Shown here: positions 7,062-15,550 of the stretch, piece after piece
Layout: the number at the start of each line of letters is the position of its first letter
How positions within the stretch are numbered: position 1 is the stretch's first letter
Assembly (NCBI GenBank): GCA_021414165.1
Contig: JAIOPA010000175.1
Span: forward strand, 1 to 24,710
DNA: 24,710 nt
Direction: 5' to 3'
Source of the DNA: Candidatus Eiseniibacteriota bacterium
Lineage (GTDB): Bacteria > Eisenbacteria > RBG-16-71-46
Translations under genes and position numbers: made by a program
Notes under the pieces: model-generated
Database searches by the model: none
Told to the model about the DNA's origin: nothing
Seen by the model: only the letters and a program-made list of their open reading frames with translations

Positions 7062-7472
7062 AGACCTGTGAACCCTGAGGGGCCCGCAGAAGGGCCGCGG
7101 CCGGGTCCGAGAACGGACCAAGTGGCTCGGGTAGAAGCACTTGCCGGATTCCGAAGGGCCGGACCTGGGCCGCCACAGGGGCGGTGACGCAGCCGGCGGA
7201 GCCATGCGAGGTGCGGGTCGAACGATCGACGGTGAGGGGCCCGGTGCCGAGCGTTCGAGCGGGCTGCCCCGGCCCGCGGCCCGGAGGGTACCCGGGGCGC
7301 GCTGGGCTGGATGCAGGATCGAACGCGAGCGACGTCGATGCCGTAATCATCGCTCAGCCACGCGTGCGCTCACAAGACAAACCGTTGTGAGGCGCGTGAA
7401 CGCGCGCGCGCCGTGCACTCACACGCAACTCATCGGGGCATCGCACACAGCACCCGGGTCAGCAACGAGCGT
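7038..7472. other. 435-base gene-free gap upstream of the sigma operon
   Basis: No open frame here resembles a protein and no tRNA or ribosomal RNA is seen. The gap separates the end of the TPR gene from the sigma operon. It holds a GGAACTT box next to the sigma start and two neighbouring small inverted repeats: GGCCC/GGGCC at 7081-7095 and GGTCCG-AGAA-CGGACC at 7104-7119. A 7-base-pair hairpin, CTCACAA/TTGTGAG with a 9-base loop, lies at 7369-7391, about 80 bases after the TPR stop. The hairpin may end the lipid operon, though it has no T run. Confidence 0.6.
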
Positions 7473-9209
7473 TCAGCGCAGCGCGCGCAACTTGTCGTTG
7501 ACGCGTCGCGCGTTCTCGCCATTCACCTCCGCGCCCAGCTTGTACTGCTCGCGCGCCAGTTCGTTCAACTGGAGCGCGTGGTACACGTCGCCCAGATGCT
7601 CGCGCACCACGGGGTCGCCGTTCGTGAGCTGGATCGCGCGCTCGAGCGGCTCACGCGCCTCGGCATGATGCCCCAGCCGGTACAGCACCCAGCCGTAGGA
7701 ATCCAGATACGCGCCGTTGTCGGGATCACGCTTGAGCGCGCGCTCGATGAGCTTGCGTGCCTCGCCCAGGTCGCGGTTGTGATCGGCCAGTACGTAGCCC
7801 AGGAAGTTGAGCGCCGGCCCCCACTCGGGTGCCATCTTGAGCGCCTCGCGTCCGGCCGCCACGGCGCCATCGATGTTGCCGCCACGTTCGCGGCAGCCGC
7901 CCAGGTCGAGCAGCACGCCAGGCTCGTTCGGCAACAGCTTGCGGACCACGAGCCACTCCTGTTCGGCGTCGGCATAGCGGCCGGCATCCTGCAGCGCACG
8001 CGCGAGCAGCCGGCGCGATTCGACGGAATCCGGCATGGCCGCCACCGTGGCGCGCGCACGCGCCACCGCGGAGTCCGGCAGACCGGCAGCGCTCCAGGCA
8101 CGCACCGCGAGCACGAGCCCGGCCGGGTGCCCGGGATGCTGGCGCACCCACTCGTCGGCGATGCGCGCGGCCTCACGGCCACGGCCGTTGCGGGCCATGA
8201 CCACCACGACGCGTGCGGTGTTCTCGGGATCCCCGGGGTTCAGCGCGCGCAGGCGCGCGATCGCGGCGTCGGCGTCGCTGGTGCGCTTCAAGCGCATGGC
8301 GAGATCAGCGATCACTTGCAGACCCTCGGGATCATCGGGCTCGGCGAGCTGCGCGCGACGCGCCTCGTCGTAGGCGTCGCGCACGCGATCGGCGCGCATG
8401 AGCAGCCCCACCAGACGGCGGCGCGTGCCCACGTCGTCGCGATGCACCTCGAGATGATGCTGGTACAGCTCGATGGCCTCGTTGGTCTTGCCCAGGTTCT
8501 CCTTGACCCACCCGAGCAGGAACAGCATGCCGGGCCGCGTGGGATTGAGATCCATGGCGCGCTCGAGCGCCTGCTCGGCCGGAGCGAACTCGCCCCGCCG
8601 CCCCAGCACCGCGGCGATCTGGAACCACGCCTCGCCGTCCTCGGGATCGACGTACGACAACCGCCGCCACGCGCGCTCGGCGACCTCGGGCTTGCGCAGC
8701 GTCTCGGCCACCCGTGCGGTGGTGCGCAGCACCTCGGCCTGTGTGGAATCGATGTCGCAGGCCCGCTCGAGCGGCCCCAGTGCCTCGGCGCTCCGGCCGG
8801 TGCTGAAGTACGCGGCGCCCTGCAGCCACAGCGCGCGCCAGTCGTTCGGATCCTGCGCCAGGGCGCGATCGGCGAACTCCAGGGAACGCGACGGGTCGCC
8901 GAGTTGCGCGCACAGCTGGCTGATCCGCACCAGCAGATCGGCCGAACGCGGATCGAATGCGAGCGCGCGGTAGTACTCGCCCAACGCCTCGGTGAGCTGG
9001 CCGCCTTGCTCGAGGAGCCGCGCCGACAGATAGCGCCGCAACCCTTCCTCGCTCACGAAGCGCCCACGCGTGCTGTCGGCCGCCGGTACCACCGGCACCA
9101 CGACCTTGGGCGCGGGAGCGACAGGCGCCCGCTTCGGCTTCGCCGCGCTCGCGGCACCCGGAGTCCCGAGTGCCACGATGACGGTGAGAACAGCGAGCAG
9201 GCGCCTCAT
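7473..9209 (-). CDS. Secreted or periplasmic tetratricopeptide-repeat protein
   Basis: The 578-residue protein begins with a clear signal peptide (MRRLLAVLTVIVALGTPGAASA). A Pro/Val-rich spacer follows, then TPR helices from about residue 50 to the C-terminus. Repeat units are recognisable by their A-x-L and D-P consensus, for example ALAFDPRSADLLVRIS, NPTRPGMLFLLGWVKE and DPDNGAYLDSYGWVLYRLG. No enzyme domain is visible, so a scaffold role in the envelope is the safest statement. It resembles the large TPR lipoprotein-like proteins linked to outer-membrane or type IV pilus assembly, but no lipobox Cys is present. It starts 13 bases after the rnc stop and is the last gene of the lipid cluster. 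The ATG at 9209 is chosen because it begins the signal peptide. Confidence 0.9.
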   Translation of the reverse strand: MRRLLAVLTVIVALGTPGAASAAKPKRAPVAPAPKVVVPVVPAADSTRGRFVSEEGLRRYLSARLLEQGGQLTEALGEYYRALAFDPRSADLLVRISQLCAQLGDPSRSLEFADRALAQDPNDWRALWLQGAAYFSTGRSAEALGPLERACDIDSTQAEVLRTTARVAETLRKPEVAERAWRRLSYVDPEDGEAWFQIAAVLGRRGEFAPAEQALERAMDLNPTRPGMLFLLGWVKENLGKTNEAIELYQHHLEVHRDDVGTRRRLVGLLMRADRVRDAYDEARRAQLAEPDDPEGLQVIADLAMRLKRTSDADAAIARLRALNPGDPENTARVVVVMARNGRGREAARIADEWVRQHPGHPAGLVLAVRAWSAAGLPDSAVARARATVAAMPDSVESRRLLARALQDAGRYADAEQEWLVVRKLLPNEPGVLLDLGGCRERGGNIDGAVAAGREALKMAPEWGPALNFLGYVLADHNRDLGEARKLIERALKRDPDNGAYLDSYGWVLYRLGHHAEAREPLERAIQLTNGDPVVREHLGDVYHALQLNELAREQYKLGAEVNGENARRVNDKLRALR

Positions 9210-9222
9210 CACTGGGGATCCC

Positions 9223-11052
9223 CTAGCGCCGGCGACCGCGCCGGCCGTAGTCCGGCGAACGTCGCCGTCCGAAGTTGTCGAGCGCCTTCTCCATCTCATC
9301 GATGCGGGCCTCGCGCTCGGCCTCGGTCTCCTCGGGTTCCACCTCGGCCGGCGTCACATCGACGACCGGCGGCAGTTCGGGTTCCGGTTCGGGCTCGGGC
9401 TCGCGCTGAATGACGCGCGGGCTCGGGGCCTGTGCGACCGGCTCTTCGACCGGTCCCGGTGCAGGACCACTCGCGGGCGCGGGTGCAGCCGGCGTGTTGC
9501 GACGCCGGCCACGACCGAACGCCACGGGCTGCGGCCGCGGTGCTGCGGGTGCGGCAGGCTGGGGACGCGGCTCGGGCTCGGGTTCGTCGGCCATGCGCTC
9601 TTCGCGCACGGGCTGCGACCACGACCCGTCGTCGTCATCGTCGTCATCGTCATCGTCGCTGGCGACCACGGCCGGGGTGAACGTGCGGCCATGATCGTCG
9701 TTCGAGCGCGACTCACGGCGCGGCGCCTCGAGCGGCTCGGGCGTCTCGTCGTGATCATGCTCGTCGCCGGTGATCTCGCGCATCTCGGCCCGCACGGCCT
9801 CGACGAACGAATCGCGCTTCGCCTGACGCGCGTCGTCACTGGGCCGCGTGGCCGGCGTGTCGTCCTGCGGACTCGATGCGACCGCGTCGTCGTCGCTGTG
9901 CGGCGTGCGCTCGGTGCCCTCGGCATCGCGCGCGCCTCCCCGGCGGCGGCCACCGCGGCGGCGGCGACGGCGCGAACCACTCGCCGAGTCCTCGCCGTCT
10001 TCACGGTTGTCGTCACGCTCGTCATCGGTGTCGTCGCTCACGGGTGCCGGCAACTCGCGCACCGGCTCCGGACGGCTCACGGCCGCCGGACGCTCGGCCT
10101 CGGCGTCACGCGAACGGTCGCGGTCGCGATCGCGCCCACGGCCCCCGCGCTCGTCGTCGCGATCGCGGCCACCACGGCCACGCCGCGGCTCCCGCTCACG
10201 CGTCTCCTCGACCACGGCGACATCGACCTCGGCGTCGCCCTCCTCGCGCGTGCTGCGGCGCACCTTCTCGACCTTCTCGAGCGCGTCACGCGCCGCCGCC
10301 TGCTCGGCCTCCTTCTTGTTGTGACCGCGGCCTTCACCGAGCGTGCGCCGGCCGACCATGACCTCGACCATGAAATGCTTCGAGTGGTCCGGGCCGTACT
10401 CGCTGCGGATGCGGTACACCGGGTGCGTGCGGAACGCGTTCTGCACGTACTCCTGCAGGTGGCTCTTGTAGTTGGTGTGGCGCTTGTCCGACGTGATCGC
10501 GTCCGACTCGCTCAGCAGGTGCTGATGGATGAACGCACGCGCCGCCTCGAAGCCCTGGTCCAGGTAGATGGCACCCAGCACCGACTCGAACGCGTCGGCA
10601 AGGATCGACAGGCGCTGACGGCCGCCCGACTCGACCTCGGAATGGCTCATGAGCACGAAGCGCCCAAGGCCCATGCGCAGCGCACGCCGCGACAGGATCG
10701 CCTTGGAGACCAGCAGCGACTTGGTCTTGGTGAGCTGCCCCTCGTGCTCGTCGGGGTGACGGCGATACAGGTACTCGCTCGTCGTGAGGCCCAGCACAGA
10801 GTCGCCCAGGAACTCGAGACGCTCGTTGGATTCGCGCGGCCCCTGCCCGGTGACACTGAGGTAGGAACGGTGCGTGAGCGCGAGCTTCAGGAGCGTGAGG
10901 TCGCGGAACGGGATGCTGTACTGGCGGCAGAACTCCGCGAGGACGCGCTGTTCCTGCGCCCCCAGGGCCTGCTCACGGCTCGCCTCGGGCTTGGGCGCCC
11001 GGACGAACAGTGACTTGAGCCAGCCGAAGAACGACGGCTTCGACGACTGCAC
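9223..11052 (-). CDS. rnc: Ribonuclease III with a 345-residue charged, disordered C-terminal tail
   Basis: RNase III cleaves double-stranded RNA, including the rRNA precursor. From the GTG at 11052 the protein has 609 residues against about 220-260 for the family. The catalytic domain (about 36-185) has the signature ERLEFLGDS (77-85), Asp153 and Glu156 in LADAFES. The dsRNA-binding domain spans about 193-264 with GHNKKEAEQAAARDAL. Residues 265-609 are low complexity: RG/RD/RE repeats (285-320), an Arg6 run (361-366), ten Asp in a row (466-475), Pro/Glu repeats and a C-terminal amphipathic stretch (EAEREARIDEMEKALDNF) ending in RRGRRR. The start is uncertain: the frame stays open and basic back to the fabF stop without a start codon, and an ATG at 11229 inside fabF is the alternative. 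Confidence 0.92.
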   Translation of the reverse strand: MQSSKPSFFGWLKSLFVRAPKPEASREQALGAQEQRVLAEFCRQYSIPFRDLTLLKLALTHRSYLSVTGQGPRESNERLEFLGDSVLGLTTSEYLYRRHPDEHEGQLTKTKSLLVSKAILSRRALRMGLGRFVLMSHSEVESGGRQRLSILADAFESVLGAIYLDQGFEAARAFIHQHLLSESDAITSDKRHTNYKSHLQEYVQNAFRTHPVYRIRSEYGPDHSKHFMVEVMVGRRTLGEGRGHNKKEAEQAAARDALEKVEKVRRSTREEGDAEVDVAVVEETREREPRRGRGGRDRDDERGGRGRDRDRDRSRDAEAERPAAVSRPEPVRELPAPVSDDTDDERDDNREDGEDSASGSRRRRRRGGRRRGGARDAEGTERTPHSDDDAVASSPQDDTPATRPSDDARQAKRDSFVEAVRAEMREITGDEHDHDETPEPLEAPRRESRSNDDHGRTFTPAVVASDDDDDDDDDDGSWSQPVREERMADEPEPEPRPQPAAPAAPRPQPVAFGRGRRRNTPAAPAPASGPAPGPVEEPVAQAPSPRVIQREPEPEPEPELPPVVDVTPAEVEPEETEAEREARIDEMEKALDNFGRRRSPDYGRRGRRR

Positions 11053-11111
11053 CTCGGGCTGTGGACGCGACTTGCGGCGTCCACGCCCACCACGACGGCG
11101 GCTACGGGCCT

Positions 11112-12359
11112 TTACGACACGGCCCGCATCACCAGACTGACGTTGTGTCCGCCGAACCCAAAGGAGTTCGACATCACGGCCTTCAACTTCGCGTTCCGGG
11201 CCGTATTCGGAACCAGATCGAGATCGCATTGGGGATCCGGTGTCTCTAGATTGATGGTCGGTGGAACGACCCCCCGCTGCAGGGCGAGCGCGCACACGAC
11301 GGCCTCGAGGCCGCCGGCAGCACCGAGCAGATGTCCGGTCATGGACTTGGTGGAACCCATCCAGAGGGAGCGAGCAAGCTCGCCGAAGACCGTCTTGACG
11401 GCGGTCACCTCGATGGGGTCCCCGGCCGGCGTGGAAGTGCCATGGGCGTTGATGTATCCCACCTCGTCCAGCGGTTGGGCGGCGTCGGCGAGCGCGCGCT
11501 TCATGGCGCGCGCCGCGCCTTCCCCGTCCACACATGGGCTGGTCATATGGTAGGCATCGCCCGAGGCGCCGTAGCCCGCGAGCTCACAGATCAGATTGGC
11601 GCCGCGAGCTTTCGCGTGCGCCTCCGTCTCGAGCACGAGCATCCCGGCTCCCTCGCCGATCACGAATCCGTCTCGTCCGGTGTCGAACGGGCGGCTCGCA
11701 TGCTGGGGGTCGTCATTACGAGTGGAGAGTGCGCGCATGTTGCCGAAGCCGGCCACCGCCATGGGCGTGATGGTCGCTTCTGCCCCGCCGCACAGGATGA
11801 CATCCGCGTCGCCGGCCCGCAGCAACCGGAGCGCCTCGCCAATGGCGTGGGCGCCCGATGCACATGCGGACACGGTGCCGAAGTTGGGGCCCTTGAGCCC
11901 GAACTGGATCGACACCTGACCGGCGGCCATGTCGGAGATCATCATGGGGATGAAGAACGGGCTGACGCGGCGATGGCCCTTCGTCATGAGCGCAGTATGC
12001 TGCTCCTCGAAGGTCTCCATGCCGCCGATGCCACTGCCCACGATGACGCCGATCCGCTCGGGGTCGGGGCGATTGTCCCCGAGACCTGCGGACCGCAGCG
12101 CTTCGTGCGAGGCCACGACCGCGAACTGGACGAAGCGATCCATCCGCTTCGCCTCCTTGCGATCGAGGATGCCCTCGAACGAGAAGTCCTTCACCTCGCA
12201 CGCGAAACGCGTCTCGTAATCAGACGCGTCGAACCGCGTGATGGGTCCGGCGCCGGACTTCCCGCTGACCAGGCTCTGCCAGCATTCCTCGACGTTATTC
12301 CCGACCGGCGAGACTACTCCCGCTCCGGTCACGAACACGCGTGGGGCGTTGCCGTTCAT
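11112..12359 (-). CDS. fabF: 3-oxoacyl-[acyl-carrier-protein] synthase II
   Basis: FabF condenses malonyl-ACP with acyl-ACP during fatty-acid elongation. The 415-residue protein carries the Cys-His-His triad of the family: Cys166 (TVSACASGAH), His306 (INAHGTSTPAGD) and His343 (SMTGHLLGAAG). It ends with the usual glycine-rich SNSFGFGGHN block. Two ATG codons compete, 12368 and 12359. The second is chosen because AGGAG lies 11 bases before it and only 2 bases before the first. A gap of about 120 bases separates it from acpP upstream. The rnc gene begins about 60 bases downstream. Function is certain. Confidence 0.97.
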   Translation of the reverse strand: MNGNAPRVFVTGAGVVSPVGNNVEECWQSLVSGKSGAGPITRFDASDYETRFACEVKDFSFEGILDRKEAKRMDRFVQFAVVASHEALRSAGLGDNRPDPERIGVIVGSGIGGMETFEEQHTALMTKGHRRVSPFFIPMMISDMAAGQVSIQFGLKGPNFGTVSACASGAHAIGEALRLLRAGDADVILCGGAEATITPMAVAGFGNMRALSTRNDDPQHASRPFDTGRDGFVIGEGAGMLVLETEAHAKARGANLICELAGYGASGDAYHMTSPCVDGEGAARAMKRALADAAQPLDEVGYINAHGTSTPAGDPIEVTAVKTVFGELARSLWMGSTKSMTGHLLGAAGGLEAVVCALALQRGVVPPTINLETPDPQCDLDLVPNTARNAKLKAVMSNSFGFGGHNVSLVMRAVS

Positions 12360-12480
12360 GCGTCGCATCTCTCCTGGGAAAGGGATCCGGAGGTTCCGTG
12401 CGTCCCCGCGCCGGCCCAGCCGCGTGAAGCGGCTCTGGTGGCGGCGCGGGAGCCCGGGCCTCCGAGGCGGCCCAGCAAGG

Positions 12481-12723
12481 TCACTTGGCCGCGTGCTGCT
12501 GCAGGTAGTTCAGTGCATCACCGACGGTCTTCATCTTGTCTGCATCCTCGTCGGGGATGTCGATGCCGAACTCTTCTTCGAGCGCCATGACCAACTCGAC
12601 GATGTCGAGCGAGTCCGCACCCAGGTCCTCGATGAACTTCGCCTCGGGCGCGAGCTGCTTCACATCGACCTCGAGCTCCTTGGCGATGATCTCCTTGACC
12701 TTGCCTTCATCGAACGCTGCCAT
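12481..12723 (-). CDS. acpP: Acyl carrier protein
   Basis: The 80-residue acidic protein carries growing acyl chains on a 4'-phosphopantetheine arm attached to Ser38 of the DSLD motif (GADSLDIVELVMALEEEF). Its length and helix pattern match typical ACP. The ATG follows a strong AAGGAGGGA ribosome site, in keeping with the high expression ACP needs. It lies 36 bases after fabG and before fabF, the usual order in this cluster. Nothing unusual is seen. Confidence 0.98.
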   Translation of the reverse strand: MAAFDEGKVKEIIAKELEVDVKQLAPEAKFIEDLGADSLDIVELVMALEEEFGIDIPDEDADKMKTVGDALNYLQQHAAK

Positions 12724-12759
12724 GATGGATGTCCCTCCTTGTTTGGGGATTCGAACTGC

Positions 12760-13542
12760 TTATTCCATGACCATGCCACCGTCGACCGTCCAGGTCTGAC
12801 CGGTGACGTATCCCGCGCGCGGAGACGCGAGGAACGCGATGACCTCCGCCACGTCCTCGGGAGTGCCGAGGCGGCCCAGCGGGATGCGGGCCTTGAGCTC
12901 CGTCTGCGCCGCTTCCGGCAATGCAGACGTCATATCGGTGGTGATGTAACCGGGGCACACGGCGTTGACCGTGATGCCGCGCGAGGCGATCTCACGCGCG
13001 AGCGACTTGGTGAAGCCCAACAGGCCCGCCTTGCTCGCCGCATAGTTCGTCTGGCCGGCGTTGCCCATGAGGCCCACCACCGACGACACGTTGATGATGC
13101 GCCCGGAACGGGCCTTCATCATGGAGCGCGCGACCGCCCTGCAGCAACGGAACGCACCCGCGAGGTTCGTGTCGAGCACCTCGCTCCACTGATCGTCGGT
13201 CATGCGCATGAACAAGCCATCGCGCGTGAGACCGGCGTTGTTCACCAGGATGTCGACACGGCCCAACTGCTCGAGGGCCTGACCGAACGCGGCGTCGACG
13301 GATTCCGTCTTGGAGATATCGGCGGCGAACGCGTGCGCCGCACCACCATCGGTGCGGATCGCGGCGGCGGCATCCTCGGCGCGCGCATGATTGCGCGCGA
13401 AGATCGCCACCGTGGCGCCACGCGCAGCCAGTGCGCGCGAGACCGCGAGGCCGATGCCGGTGGCACCGCCGGTCACGAACGCGACCTGAGTGGCGAGCTC
13501 CTTGGCGGGCGCGACCGCGGGTGCCATCTGCGTCTCGCTCAT
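12760..13542 (-). CDS. fabG: 3-oxoacyl-[acyl-carrier-protein] reductase
   Basis: FabG reduces 3-ketoacyl-ACP with NADPH in each elongation round. The 260-residue short-chain dehydrogenase has the dinucleotide loop TGGATGIG (24-31), NNAG (101-104), catalytic Ser154 (NVSSVVG), and Tyr167 with Lys171 (YAASK). The C-terminal GYVTGQTWTVDGGM is typical of FabG. The ATG overlaps the fabD stop as ATGA, implying translational coupling. The first 15 residues form a short extra leader compared with E. coli FabG. The frame is open far upstream, but that stretch runs through fabD and is not coding in this frame. Confidence 0.97.
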   Translation of the reverse strand: MSETQMAPAVAPAKELATQVAFVTGGATGIGLAVSRALAARGATVAIFARNHARAEDAAAAIRTDGGAAHAFAADISKTESVDAAFGQALEQLGRVDILVNNAGLTRDGLFMRMTDDQWSEVLDTNLAGAFRCCRAVARSMMKARSGRIINVSSVVGLMGNAGQTNYAASKAGLLGFTKSLAREIASRGITVNAVCPGYITTDMTSALPEAAQTELKARIPLGRLGTPEDVAEVIAFLASPRAGYVTGQTWTVDGGMVME

Positions 13543-14486
13543 GCAGTCCTCCCGGCCGCTTCGAGCGCGGCCTTGGTGGCGGTGAGGCTGTCGGGGTCTT
13601 CCACGTTCCAGCTGGTGGCCGTGCTGTCGATGGTGCGCAGGAGACCGCGCAGCACCTTGCCGGTGCCCAACTCGACAAAGCCCTCGACGCCCTCGCTGCG
13701 CAGGAGCCGCATGGACTCCTCCCAGCGGACGCTCGCGAGCAACTGCTCCTCGAGCGCCGAGCGGATCTCGGCGGCCTTCTGCACGGGGCGCGCCCACGCG
13801 TTGCTCACGATGGGGCAGCGCGCATCGCGGATGGTGACCTTGGCTAAAGCGTCCTTGAGGCCTGCCGCAGCGGGCTCCATGAGCGGCGAGTGGAACGCGC
13901 CACTCACCTCGAGCTTGATCGCGCGCTTGGCGCCACGCGCCTTGGCCTTCTCGCATGCCAGATCGACCGCAGCCGGCTCGCCCGAGATGACCACCTGGCC
14001 AGGGGCGTTCAAGTTCGCGGCGCGCACGATACCGGCGCTCGCAGCCTCGGCGCACGCGGCCTCGACGTCCGCCGCCGACAAGCCGAGCACGGCCGCCATG
14101 GCGCCCGGCCGCGCGAGCCCGGCCTCGTACATGAGTTCGCCACGCGTGCGCGTGAGCGTGAGCGCGTCCTCGAACGCGAGCGCACCGGCGGCGACGCACG
14201 CGGAGTACTCGCCCAGGCTGTGGCCGGCCACGAAGTCGGGCGTCACGCCCGCGGCCTCGACCAGACGCCACGCGGCGACACTGTGCGTGAGCAGCGCAGG
14301 CTGCGTGTTCTTGCTCTTCTTGAGATCCTCGGCGGGACCGTTCCAGCACAGCTCGGTGAGCCCGAAGCCCAACACGCGGTCCGCGGTCGCGAACGTGTCA
14401 CGCGCGAGCGTGTTCGCATCGGCGAGCGCTTTGCCCATGCCGACGGCCTGGGCGCCCTGACCGGGGAACAGGAACGCGAGCTTCAC
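13539..14486 (-). CDS. fabD: Malonyl-CoA:ACP malonyltransferase
   Basis: FabD loads malonyl groups from malonyl-CoA onto ACP. The 315-residue protein has the oxyanion-loop FPGQGAQ (7-13), the nucleophile elbow GHSLGEYSA with Ser90, the malonyl-binding Arg115 (RTRGELM) and catalytic His199 (GAFHSPLM). It starts with GTG, supported by AAGGAGG seven bases upstream and by a GTGA overlap with the fabH stop. The family N-terminus (KLAFLFPGQG) begins at that codon. It is directly followed by fabG with an ATGA overlap. Confidence 0.97.
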   Translation of the reverse strand: MKLAFLFPGQGAQAVGMGKALADANTLARDTFATADRVLGFGLTELCWNGPAEDLKKSKNTQPALLTHSVAAWRLVEAAGVTPDFVAGHSLGEYSACVAAGALAFEDALTLTRTRGELMYEAGLARPGAMAAVLGLSAADVEAACAEAASAGIVRAANLNAPGQVVISGEPAAVDLACEKAKARGAKRAIKLEVSGAFHSPLMEPAAAGLKDALAKVTIRDARCPIVSNAWARPVQKAAEIRSALEEQLLASVRWEESMRLLRSEGVEGFVELGTGKVLRGLLRTIDSTATSWNVEDPDSLTATKAALEAAGRTA

Positions 14487-15550
14487 GCCACGACCTCCTT
14501 GGCCGCACCGGTGATCAACGAGGCACGCATGGCGCGCTCGACCGGGATCGTCCACGTCATGGCCGCAGCGCCCCACGTGGCGCCGCCACCGAACGCAGCG
14601 ATGCCCAGCTTGTCGCCGGGCTTCAAGCGGCCCGTGCGCACGCATTCATCGAGCGCGATCGGGATGCTGGCCGACGACGTGTTGCCGTACTTCTCGATAT
14701 TCACGAACACCTTCTCGGTCGGCAGACCCAGACGCTCGCGCACGGCTTCGATGATGCGCAGGTTCGCCTGATGCGGCACGAGCAGGTCGAGGTCCGAGGG
14801 CGCCCAGCCCGACAACTCGGCGCAACGCCGCGTGGATTCCTCCATGCTGCGCACCGCGAACGGATAGAGCTTCTTGCCCTGCATGCGGATGAAGTGCTCG
14901 CGCGCGGCCACCGTGGCGTCACTGGCGGGATTGCGCGAGATACCGGCAGGCACCTCGAGCACTTCGCCCAGCTCGCCGTCGGAGTGCATGTCGATCGCGT
15001 GGATGCCCATGCCGGGCTCGCACGCCTGCAGCACCGCTGCGCCGGCGCCATCGCCGAACAGCACGCAGGTGTTGCGGTCGGTGTAATCCACGATGCGCGA
15101 CAGCGTCTCGACACCCACCACGAGCACGGTGTCGGACACGCCCGCGCCGATCAAGCCGCGGCCCAGGCCCATGCCGAACACGAAGCCGGTGCAGGCCGCG
15201 AACATGTCGTAGGCCGCTGCCTTGGTGGCGCCCAGCTTCTGCTGCAGCGTGCACGCGCACGACGGCAGGATGCGATCGGGCGTGGTGGTGGCGAGCACGA
15301 TCTGATCGACGTCCTTGGCCTCGACGCCGGCCATCTCGAGCGCGCGCTGGCAGGCGATCAACGCCTGGTCGCTCGAGGCCTGCTCGGGCGCAGCCTTGCG
15401 GCGCGCCTTGATGCCGGTGCGTTCGACGACCCACTCATCGGAGGTCTCGACCAGCTTGGCAAGGTCGTCGTTCGTGACGATCTGATCCGGCACGTACATA
15501 CCCGTGCCGGTGATGGTGGTGCCGCGGATGCCGTCAGGCCGCCGAGTCAT
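14483..15550 (-). CDS. fabH: 3-oxoacyl-[acyl-carrier-protein] synthase III
   Basis: FabH starts fatty-acid synthesis by condensing acetyl-CoA, or a branched primer, with malonyl-ACP. The 355-residue protein shows the triad Cys120 (FAACTGFVFGM), His260 (VPHQANLRI) and Asn290 (YGNTSSASIP). The start MTRRPDGIRGTTITG at 15550 gives a family-like N-terminus about 10 residues longer than E. coli FabH. Its 5' end overlaps the last 17 bases of plsX, and its stop overlaps fabD. Primer specificity cannot be read from the sequence with confidence. Confidence 0.97.
   Translation of the reverse strand: MTRRPDGIRGTTITGTGMYVPDQIVTNDDLAKLVETSDEWVVERTGIKARRKAAPEQASSDQALIACQRALEMAGVEAKDVDQIVLATTTPDRILPSCACTLQQKLGATKAAAYDMFAACTGFVFGMGLGRGLIGAGVSDTVLVVGVETLSRIVDYTDRNTCVLFGDGAGAAVLQACEPGMGIHAIDMHSDGELGEVLEVPAGISRNPASDATVAAREHFIRMQGKKLYPFAVRSMEESTRRCAELSGWAPSDLDLLVPHQANLRIIEAVRERLGLPTEKVFVNIEKYGNTSSASIPIALDECVRTGRLKPGDKLGIAAFGGGATWGAAAMTWTIPVERAMRASLITGAAKEVVA

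Noticed and set aside
7038..7472. tRNA or small RNA gene in the long gap
   Set aside because: No cloverleaf arms, TTCGA loop with matching acceptor stem, or clear promoter-terminator pair was found.
7413..9413. Long plus-strand open frame opposite the TPR gene
   Set aside because: The minus strand encodes a TPR protein with a signal peptide; the plus frame is its shadow and shows no motif.
9628..9657. Ten Asp codons in a row (GAC/GAT repeats) as a possible microsatellite breaking the rnc frame
   Set aside because: The frame is intact on both sides and the codons alternate GAC and GAT irregularly, so it reads as a genuine acidic run in a disordered tail.
12238..14460. Long plus-strand open frame opposite acpP, fabG and fabD
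   Set aside because: It crosses several certain minus-strand genes and their junctions and has no recognisable domain.
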